Below, one piece after another: positions 1-10,800 of a DNA stretch of 15,679 nucleotides. The stretch comes from JACCXJ01 sp052387115 (GTDB lineage Bacteria; Pseudomonadota; Gammaproteobacteria; JACCXJ01). The DNA is taken from assembly GCA_052387115.1 (NCBI GenBank), contig JBQTJM010000050.1:1-15679 (forward strand), given 5' to 3'. Under the pieces are notes generated by a model. The model saw nothing but the letters and a program-made list of their open reading frames with translations, ran no database searches and was not told where the DNA came from. The stretch's first letter is position 1; every line of letters starts with the position of its first letter. A program made the translations under genes and the position numbers.

Positions 1-128
1 TCACCCCCGAACTTCTTCGACATCACCAAGGTCAACGCCGCCGTCAGGGTCGTCTTCCCATGATCCACATGACCGATGGTCCCGACATTCACATGCGGCT
101 TGGTCCGCTCGAATCTGCTCTTGGCCAC
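1..128 (-). CDS. tuf: Elongation factor Tu, 5' end only (downstream copy, tufA position)
   Basis: This is the N-terminal 42 codons of EF-Tu, the GTPase that carries aminoacyl-tRNA to the ribosome; the gene runs off the window edge. The protein starts MAKSRFERTKPHVNVGTIGH and contains the G1/P-loop GHVDHGKTT at residues 19-27. The start is GTG at 126-128, not ATG. It is preceded by a good Shine-Dalgarno (GAGGTG, about 5 nt upstream), and the first residues match the family's usual start. It lies 28 nt after the fusA stop with no promoter or terminator visible between them, so it is probably the last gene of the rpsL-rpsG-fusA-tuf operon. It is one of two tuf copies in the window. Only opposite ends of the two are visible, so their identity cannot be compared. 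Confidence 0.96.
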   Translation of the reverse strand, partial: MAKSRFERTKPHVNVGTIGHVDHGKTTLTAALTLVMSKKFGG

Positions 129-156
129 GATGCACCTCGTGCTGGTTATTCTCGAC

Positions 157-2259
157 TCAGGGCTTGTTCTGTTTGATCACTGCTTCGGCGATGCTGGCCG
201 GCGCTTCCGAATACCGGCCGAACTCCATGGTATAGGTGGCCCGCCCCTGCGTCGCGGAGCGCAGATCGGTGGCATAACCGAACATCTCCGAGAGCGGCAC
301 CTCGGCGCGGATAATGCGCCCGGCGGGCGAGTCCTCCGTGCCGTGCAATAACCCTCGGCGGCGATTGAGGTCCCCGGTCACGCTCCCGAGATAGGCCTCC
401 GGGGTCACCACCTCGACCTTCATCACGGGCTCCAAGAGGACCGGCTTGCCGCGCGCGGCCCCGTCCTTGAAGGCCATCGAGCCTGCGATCTTGAACGCAA
501 TCTCGTTGGAATCGACCTCGTGGAACGAGCCGTCGTAGACGGCCACTCGCACATCCACTACAGGATAGCCCGCGAGCACGCCGTTGCCGAGCTGTTCCCG
601 GACCCCCTTCTCGATCGCGGGGATGTATTCCCTGGGGATCACCCCACCGACGATGTCGTTCACGAACTCGAATCCCGCCCCGGCCTCCATGGGCTCGACT
701 CTTAGGATCACGTGACCGTATTGCCCGCGCCCGCCGGACTGCCTGACGAAGCGGCCTTCGGCTTTTTCCACCACCTTGCGGATGGTCTCGCGGTACGCCA
801 CACGGGGTTTACCGACATTCGCCTCGACCTTGAACTCGCGCCGCATCCGTTCGACGATGATCTCGAGGTGGAGCTCGCCCATCCCGGAGATGATGGTCTG
901 GCCGGATTCCAGATCGGAGGCGACGCGGAACGAGGGGTCTTCGGTCGCGAGCTTCGAGAGCGCGAGCCCCATCTTCTCCTGATCGGCCTTGGTCTTGGGC
1001 TCCACGGCGACGGCGATCACGGGCTCGGGGAACTCCATGCGCTCGAGGGTGATGAGATCATTGGGGGTGCACAGGGTATCTCCCGTGGTCACGTCCTTGA
1101 GCCCCACCGCGGCCGCGATATCACCGGCGCGCACTTCTTTGATCTCCTCGCGCGAGTTGGCGTGCATCTGAAGCAAGCGCCCGATGCGCTCCTTCCTGCT
1201 CTTGACGGGGTTGAACACCGTATCGCCGCTCTGCAGGACCCCGGAATACACGCGGAAGAAAGTCAAGGTACCTACGAATGGATCACTCATGATCTTGAAG
1301 GCCAGCGCCGCATAAGGGGCGTCATCCGTCGCCGGTCTCGTGGCTTCGGTCTCACCGTCGTCGAGGATGCCTTTGATCGGCGGGATGTCCACAGGGGCGG
1401 GCAGGAACTCGATCACCGCATCGAGGAGCGATTGGACCCCCTTGTTCTTGAAGGCGGATCCGCACACTACCGGTACGACCTCGTTGCTCAAGGTGCGGGC
1501 CCGGAGGCCGCGCCGGATCTCCTCGGGCGACAGGGTCCCTTCCTCCAAGTACTTCTCAGTGAGGGTCTCACTGCCCTCGGCGGCCGCTTCCAGTAGCCGC
1601 TCCCGCCACTCCGCGCACAGATCGGCCATGGCGCTCGGGATCTCGCGCTCCTCGGTGCGCATCCCCAGGGACTCCCGGTCCCAGGTGATGGCCTTCATGC
1701 GGATGAGATCGACCGCCCCCTCGAACTTGTCCTCGGCGCCGATGGGGAGCTGCACGGGGATCGCGCGGCTGCCCAGCCGCTCGCGGATCTGCTTGACCAC
1801 CCGCAGGTAGTCGGCGCCCGCCCGATCCATCTTGTTCACGAAGGCCAGCCGCGGCACCCGGTATTTATTGGCCTGCCTCCAGACGGTCTCGGACTGCGGC
1901 TCGACCCCGCCCACCGCACAGAACACCCCCACCGCGCCGTCCAGCACCCGCAGGGAACGCTCGACCTCGATGGTGAAGTCCACGTGCCCCGGGGTATCGA
2001 TGATGTTGATGCGATGCTCGGGATACTGGCCCGTCATGCCGCTCCAAAAACAGGTCGTGGCGGCGGCCGTGATGGTGATCCCGCGCTCCTGCTCCTGTTC
2101 CATCCAATCCATGGTGGCCGCCCCGTCATGGACCTCGCCGAGCTTGTGGGACACACCCGTGTAATACAGGATGCGCTCGGTGGTCGTGGTCTTGCCAGCA
2201 TCGATATGGGCCATGATACCGATGTTCCGGTAACGTTCGATGGGCGTTGCGCGTGGCAC
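157..2259 (-). CDS. fusA: Elongation factor G (translocation GTPase)
   Basis: Encodes a 700-residue EF-G, which drives tRNA-mRNA translocation and, with RRF, ribosome recycling in the cytoplasm. GTPase motifs are all present: P-loop AHIDAGKT at residues 17-24, switch I ERGITI at 58-63, G3 DTPGHVD at 88-94, G4 NKMD at 142-145 and a G5 GSAFK near 263. Domain II, domain III (SGMGELHLEI), domain IV (GGRGQYGHV) and domain V (MFGYATDLRS) follow in normal order. The length is normal for bacterial EF-G1. The start is GTG at 2257-2259, chosen because MPRATPIERYRNIGIMAHID aligns with the family start. The Shine-Dalgarno is weak (GGAAAT, about 10 nt away). It follows rpsG by 75 nt, and part of that gap is a tandem repeat. 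It reads as a housekeeping EF-G rather than a mitochondrial-like EF-G2. Confidence 0.98.
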   Translation of the reverse strand: MPRATPIERYRNIGIMAHIDAGKTTTTERILYYTGVSHKLGEVHDGAATMDWMEQEQERGITITAAATTCFWSGMTGQYPEHRINIIDTPGHVDFTIEVERSLRVLDGAVGVFCAVGGVEPQSETVWRQANKYRVPRLAFVNKMDRAGADYLRVVKQIRERLGSRAIPVQLPIGAEDKFEGAVDLIRMKAITWDRESLGMRTEEREIPSAMADLCAEWRERLLEAAAEGSETLTEKYLEEGTLSPEEIRRGLRARTLSNEVVPVVCGSAFKNKGVQSLLDAVIEFLPAPVDIPPIKGILDDGETEATRPATDDAPYAALAFKIMSDPFVGTLTFFRVYSGVLQSGDTVFNPVKSRKERIGRLLQMHANSREEIKEVRAGDIAAAVGLKDVTTGDTLCTPNDLITLERMEFPEPVIAVAVEPKTKADQEKMGLALSKLATEDPSFRVASDLESGQTIISGMGELHLEIIVERMRREFKVEANVGKPRVAYRETIRKVVEKAEGRFVRQSGGRGQYGHVILRVEPMEAGAGFEFVNDIVGGVIPREYIPAIEKGVREQLGNGVLAGYPVVDVRVAVYDGSFHEVDSNEIAFKIAGSMAFKDGAARGKPVLLEPVMKVEVVTPEAYLGSVTGDLNRRRGLLHGTEDSPAGRIIRAEVPLSEMFGYATDLRSATQGRATYTMEFGRYSEAPASIAEAVIKQNKP

Positions 2260-2290
2260 GATTCGATTTCCGCGACGAGGGGGGTCTTCC

Positions 2291-2344
2291 GATCACCAGG
2301 GGCCGATCACCAGGGGCCGATCACCAGGGGCCGATTACCAGCGG
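2291..2344. repeat. 14-bp tandem repeat, 3 perfect copies plus a degenerate copy in the rpsG 3' end
   Basis: The unit GATCACCAGGGGCC (plus strand) occurs three times without change at 2291-2304, 2305-2318 and 2319-2332. A fourth, diverged unit, GATTACCAGCGG, at 2333-2344 is the end of rpsG including its stop codon (2335-2337). On the coding strand each extra unit reads CTGGTGATCGG, so it reproduces the Trp codon plus stop pattern of the rpsG end, with TGA instead of TAA. The array fills more than half of the rpsG-fusA gap. It looks like slippage or duplication of the gene end. Confidence 0.9.
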
Positions 2345-2805
2345 TAATGCGCGAAGGCCCGGTTGGCCTCGGCCATACGGTGCGTATCTTCACGCTTTTT
2401 CACCGCGGCACCCTTGTTCTCGGCGGCATCCGCGACCTCCAGCGCGAGCCGGAGACCCATGGTCTTTTCCCCACGTTTGCGCGCGATATCGACCAACCAG
2501 CGCATGGCCAGCGTGTTCCTGCGCTTGGCACGCACCTCGACCGGCACCTGGTAGGTGGCGCCGCCCACGCGCCGCGACTTGACCTCGACCCGCGGGCGGA
2601 TATTGTCCAGGGCCTGCTTGAACGCCGCCAGGGGATCGCTGTGCCCCTTGGTCGTCAGGTGATCGAGCGCCCCGTAGACGATCTTCTCGGCCAGCGATTT
2701 CTTGCCCGCGGACATCACCATGTTGATGAACTTGGCGATGGTGTCGTCGCCGTACTTGGGGTCCGGCAACACTACCCTTTTCGCGGCGACTCGGCGTCTC
2801 GACAT
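2335..2805 (-). CDS. rpsG: 30S ribosomal protein S7
   Basis: Encodes a 156-residue S7, the primary 16S rRNA binding protein that nucleates assembly of the 30S head and lies near the E-site and mRNA exit. The protein starts MSRRRVAAKRVVLPDPKYGD and contains the typical KSRRVGGATYQVPVEV and RWLVDIARKR segments. It ends FAHYRW, the length of the short S7 form common in bacteria. The ATG at 2803-2805 is chosen over an in-frame start 54 codons upstream. That one would overlap rpsL and add unrelated residues, whereas an AGGAG Shine-Dalgarno lies about 8 nt before this ATG. The rpsL-rpsG gap is only 34 nt, shorter than the E. coli intercistronic region that S7 binds for autoregulation. The 3' end is the apparent source of the downstream tandem repeat. 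Confidence 0.98.
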   Translation of the reverse strand: MSRRRVAAKRVVLPDPKYGDDTIAKFINMVMSAGKKSLAEKIVYGALDHLTTKGHSDPLAAFKQALDNIRPRVEVKSRRVGGATYQVPVEVRAKRRNTLAMRWLVDIARKRGEKTMGLRLALEVADAAENKGAAVKKREDTHRMAEANRAFAHYRW

Positions 2806-2839
2806 CGTGCTGGCTCCTGAGGTTCCGGGCGCGAGCGTG

Positions 2840-3214
2840 TCAGGACTTGGGCCGCTTGGCCCCGTACTTGGAGCGACCCTGCCGACGATCCGAGACGCCC
2901 GAGGTGTCCAAGGTCCCGCGCACCGTATGGTAGCGGACCCCGGGCAGATCCTTGACGCGACCACCACGGATCAGGATCACGGAATGCTCCTGGAGGTTAT
3001 GGCCTTCCCCGCCAATATAGGTCGTGACCTCGAAGCCATTGGTCAGACGCACCCTGGCCACCTTACGTAAGGCCGAGTTGGGCTTCTTGGGCGTCGTGGT
3101 GTAGACCCTTGTGCACACCCCGCGCTTCTGAGGACAGCTGGCCAAAGCGGGGACCGCGCTCTTGTCGCGCTGCCGCTTGCGCGGTTTTCTCACCAGTTGA
3201 TTGATCGTCGCCAT
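2840..3214 (-). CDS. rpsL: 30S ribosomal protein S12
   Basis: Encodes a 124-residue S12, which sits at the decoding centre of the 30S subunit and affects accuracy. The protein starts MATINQLVRKPRKRQRDKSA, with the hallmark TTPKKPNSALRKV and GGRVKDLPGVRYH segments. Counting the initiator Met, K43 and K88, whose substitution gives streptomycin resistance in E. coli, are wild type. D89, the usual RimO methylthiolation site, is also present. The ATG at 3212-3214 is the only sensible start, since no other in-frame start lies just upstream, but there is no clear Shine-Dalgarno before it. It is first in the str operon. The leader upstream carries a sigma70-like promoter and an intrinsic terminator, which suggests transcriptional attenuation. 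Confidence 0.98.
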   Translation of the reverse strand: MATINQLVRKPRKRQRDKSAVPALASCPQKRGVCTRVYTTTPKKPNSALRKVARVRLTNGFEVTTYIGGEGHNLQEHSVILIRGGRVKDLPGVRYHTVRGTLDTSGVSDRRQGRSKYGAKRPKS

Positions 3215-3244
3215 GCGTGCTGAACGATAGTGCTGTTTCGCGCC

Positions 3245-3326
3245 GGATCATTCCCCCGGACCAATCCCAGGGGATCACTCCCAACAGATCATTCTAATTC
3301 GACAAAAAAACAGGCGGGATCACTCC
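3245..3326 (-). repeat. Four dispersed tetraloop-hairpin repeats in the rpsL leader
   Basis: On the coding strand a 10-nt motif GGA-(G/A)TGA-TCC occurs four times, at 3317-3326 (within the terminator stem), 3286-3295, 3271-3282 and 3245-3254. Each can fold as a short stem closed by a GUGA or AUGA loop. The copy at 3286-3295 reads AGA-ATGA-TCT, so both sides of the stem changed together and pairing is kept. The copy at 3271-3282 extends to 4 bp (GGGA/TCCC). Each stem is only 3-4 bp, so it is weak alone. The recurrence and compensating change are seen directly; a function is inferred. Confidence 0.55.
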
Positions 3327-3333
3327 AGCCTGT
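3304..3333 (-). terminator. Intrinsic terminator in the rpsL leader (candidate attenuator)
   Basis: On the coding strand the arm ACAGGC (3333-3328) pairs with GCCTGT (3315-3310). Inside is one T/C mismatch, then GGA/TCC around a GTGA loop. A run of seven T residues (3310-3304) follows at once, the classic rho-independent layout. It lies downstream of the predicted promoter at 3384-3413 and about 90 nt upstream of the rpsL start. It could therefore attenuate str operon transcription. If the promoter is not used, it would instead end the rpoBC transcript. Confidence 0.75.
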
Positions 3334-3369
3334 CGGAGAAGCGCCAGTCCGTCGGAGAAACGCCAGTTC
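3332..3369. repeat. Two tandem 19-bp repeats in the rpsL leader
   Basis: Copy 1 (3332-3350, GTCGGAGAAGCGCCAGTCC on the plus strand) and copy 2 (3351-3369) are adjacent and match at 17 of 19 positions. They lie directly after the predicted transcription start of the rpsL promoter and run into the terminator stem. The next downstream stretch, including the terminator's 5' arm, weakly resembles a third copy. Confidence 0.8.
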
Positions 3370-3379
3370 TTCCAAGAAC
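3366..3379. promoter_or_regulatory. Inverted repeat over the predicted rpsL transcription start
   Basis: The plus-strand stretch GTTCTTCCAAGAAC has 5-bp arms (GTTCT/AGAAC) around a 4-nt centre. It overlaps the expected start site, about 7 nt past the -10 box at 3384-3389. It could be an operator for a dimeric repressor or a hairpin at the 5' end of the transcript. Neither role is shown by the sequence alone. Confidence 0.35.
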
Positions 3380-3383
3380 AGCA

Positions 3384-3413
3384 ATTCTAGTAACATTTCC
3401 TACCGCCTGTCAA
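3384..3413 (-). promoter_or_regulatory. Sigma70-type promoter for the rpsL (str) operon
   Basis: On the coding strand a perfect -35 box TTGACA (3413-3408) is followed, after an 18-bp spacer, by TAGAAT (3389-3384), which matches the -10 consensus at five of six positions. The predicted start is near 3377, giving a leader of about 160 nt before the rpsL ATG. It sits in the rpoC-rpsL gap, the expected place for a str promoter, just downstream of the palindromic repeat pair. Confidence 0.7.
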
Positions 3414-3429
3414 GGAGCACTGGGTTATT

Positions 3430-3530
3430 CCCTCCCCCTGGCGGGGGGAGGGCTAGGGTGGGGGTTCTGCGTCGCATAGTTCTGAGAGACTCGACCCCCA
3501 TCCTATCCTTCCCCCTTCCAGGGGGAAGGG
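3430..3530. repeat. Inverted pair of REP-like palindromic repeats (BIME-like) between rpoC and rpsL
   Basis: Two palindromes, 3430-3452 (9-bp stem CCCTCCCCC/GGGGGAGGG) and 3507-3529 (9-bp stem CCTTCCCCC/GGGGGAAGG), lie head to head. Each carries a flanking arm: TAGGGTGGGGGT at 3454-3465 and its near reverse complement at 3494-3505, with one difference that would still pair as G-U. A 28-nt spacer separates the two units. The whole block can fold into one large nested hairpin. A related single unit lies at 13129-13165. There is no T-run after it on the minus strand, so it is not a standard terminator, though it may protect the rpoC mRNA 3' end. Confidence 0.8.
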
Positions 3531-3580
3531 ATGAGAAGCATCGACCGCCGCACTGGCAACGACCAGGCCCTCGGGGGCGA

Positions 3581-7804
<4,224 letters not shown>

Positions 7805-7871
7805 GATAATCCCTCCGCGAACACGGCGCCTCTGTCGCAGTTACGATATCGACATCGAAGCGCGCGATTCG

Positions 7872-10800
7872 TCAACGCTGTTCCAGATCGACGTCGATCC
7901 CGAGCGAACGCAGCTCTTTGAGCAGGACGTTGAACGACTCGGGCATGCCGGCTTGCATGCGATGGTCCCCATCGACGATGTTCTTGTACATCCGGGTGCG
8001 GCCGCTCACGTCGTCGGACTTGACCGTCAGCATCTCCTGCAATGTATACGCGGCGCCGTAGGCCTCCAGCGCCCAGACCTCCATCTCGCCGAAGCGCTGT
8101 CCCCCGAACTGGGCCTTTCCGCCGAGCGGTTGCTGGGTGACGAGGCTGTAGGGACCGGTCGAGCGCGCGTGCATCTTGTCATCGACCAGGTGGTTGAGCT
8201 TCAGCATGTACATGTAACCGACCGTGACCGGCCGATCGAAGGCCTGACCGGTGCGTCCATCACGCAAGAGCGTCTGCCCCGATACCGGCAGGCCCGCCAG
8301 CTCCAGCATGGCCTTGATCTCGACATCGGAGGCGCCATCGAACACCGGGGTGGACACCGGCAGGCCGCTTTGGAGATTATTGGCGAGCGTTTCCACCTCG
8401 TCGTCGTCGAGCGAGTCGAGGTCGACGTGTCGGCCGCCGCCGTTATACACTAGCTCCAGGAACTCGCGGATCTCCGTCACCTCGGCGTAGGCTTCGCAGA
8501 GCCTGCGGATCTTGTCCCCGATACCCTTGGCGGCCCAGCCCAGATGCGCCTCGAGCACCTGCCCGACGTTCATGCGCGAGGGCACGCCGAGCGGGTTCAA
8601 GACGATGTCGATCGGCGTCCCGTCCTGCATGAACGGCATGTCCTCGACAGGGACGATGGTCGAAACCACGCCCTTGTTTCCATGGCGTCCCGCCATCTTG
8701 TCGCCGGGTTGCACGCGGCGCTTGACTGCCAGGTAGACCTTGACCATCTTGAGCACGCCGGGGGCGAGATCGTCGCCCTGGGTGAGCTTGGCCTTCTTTT
8801 CCTCGAACCGCCGATCGAAATCGTGCCGCTGTTGCTGGACCTTGGTCGCATAGGCCTCGAGCTGGGACTGTGGCTCCTCGTCGCGGAGGCGGATCGACAA
8901 CCACTTCTCTCGCTTGATGTCACCGAGATAGGACTTGGCCACGCGCGTGCCCGACTTGAGCCCGCCCGGCCCGCCGTCCGCGATCTTGCCGAGGATGAGG
9001 CGTTCGACCCGCTCGTAGAGGTCGTCTTCGAGGATACGGAGCTGATCATCCAGATCCTGCCGGATCCCGGTCAAGCCCGCCTTTTCGATCTCGAGCGCGC
9101 GCGAATCCTTGTCCACGCCGTCTCGGGTGAACACGTGCACGTCGATTACGGTCCCGTTCATCCCGGAGGGGACGCGGAGCGAGGTGTCTTTCACGTCCGA
9201 GGCCTTTTCGCCGAAGATGGCTCGCAGGAGTTTCTCCTCGGGCGTCAACTGGGTCTCACCCTTGGGTGTGACCTTGCCGACCAAGATGTCCCCGGCGCCG
9301 ACCTCCGCGCCCACATACACGATGCCCGCCTGATCGAGCTTCGATAGCGCACCCTCGCTGACATTGGGGATGTCGGCGGTGATCTCCTCGGGGCCGAGCT
9401 TGGTGTCCCGGGCGACGCTGGTCAGCTCCTCGATATGGATGCTCGTGAACCGATCCTCCTCGACGACACGCTCCGAGATCACGATCGAGTCCTCGAAGTT
9501 GTAGCCGTTCCATGGCATGAAGGCGACCAGTACGTTTTGTCCCAGCGCCAGATCGCCGAGATCGGTCGCGGGACCGTCGGCCAGCACATCGCCCCCCGCG
9601 ATGCGATCGCCCGGTTTCACCAGGGGCTTCTGGTTGATGCAGGTGTTCTGGTTGGAGCGCGTGTACTTGGTGAGGTTGTAGATATCCACCCCGGGCTCGC
9701 CGGCCCCGGTATCCTGCTCCTCGCAGCGCACCACGATGCGACTCGCGTCCACGGAATCGACCACCCCCGGGCGACTCGCGATCACCACGACGCCGGAATC
9801 GATGGCCACCGCGCGCTCCATGCCGGTACCGACCAGCGGCCGGTCGGTGCGGAGCGTCGGCACCGCTTGACGTTGCATGTTGGAACCCATGAGCGCCCGG
9901 TTGGCATCGTCATGTTCGAGAAACGGGATCAGCGAGGCCGCGACCGATACGATCTGTTTGGGCGAGACGTCCATGTACTGGACCTTGTCCGGCGTCGAGA
10001 GCATGAACTCGTTCTGAAAACGGCAGGAGACCAGCTGGTCGATGAGCCTCCCGTCCTCGTCCAGCTTGGCATTGGCCTGGGCGATCACGAACTGCCCTTC
10101 CTCGATGGCCGAGAGATATTCGACCCGATCCGTGACCTTGGTGTCGGAGACCTTGCGGTAAGGCGTCTCGAGAAAGCCGTAGCGGTTGGTCTTGGCATAT
10201 ACCGCCAGCGAATTGATGAGGCCGATGTTCGGGCCTTCCGGCGTCTCGATGGGACACACGCGCCCGTAATGGGTCGGATGGACATCGCGCACCTCGAACC
10301 CGGCACGCTCGCGCGTCAGACCGCCGGGCCCGAGCGCGGAGATACGGCGTTTGTGCGTGACCTCCGAGAGCGGGTTGTTCTGGTCCATGAACTGCGAGAG
10401 CTGGCTGGAGCCGAAGAACTCCTTGATCACGGCCGACACCGGTTTGGCATTGATGAGCTCCTGGGGCATCGTGCCCTCGGACTCCGCCAAGGTCAGGCGT
10501 TCCTTGACCGCACGCTCGACCCGCACGAGACCGATGCGGAATTGATTCTCGACCATCTCCCCGACGCTGCGTACGCGGCGGTTGCCCAGGTGATCGATGT
10601 CGTCGACGGCACCGATGCCGTTGCGAACGCCGATCAGCACCTTGAGCACATCGACGATGTCCTCCTTGGACAGGACATTGGGCCCGGTGGCTTCGCTCCG
10701 CCCGACCCGGCGATTGAATTTCATGCGCCCCACCGCCGAGAGATCGTAGCGATCGGGGCTGAAGAACAGGTTATTGAACAGGTTCTCGGCGGCCTCCTTG

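Noticed and set aside
2291..2344. CRISPR-like array
   Set aside because: The 14-bp units abut with no spacers, so it is a simple tandem repeat.
2806..2967. Longer S7 from an upstream start at 2967
   Set aside because: The added 54 residues come from rpsL read in another frame. The ATG at 2803-2805 has a ribosome site and the conserved N-terminus.
3430..3530. Intrinsic terminator of rpoBC formed by the REP-like pair
   Set aside because: The stems are strong but no T-run follows on the minus strand. The better terminator is at 3304-3333.
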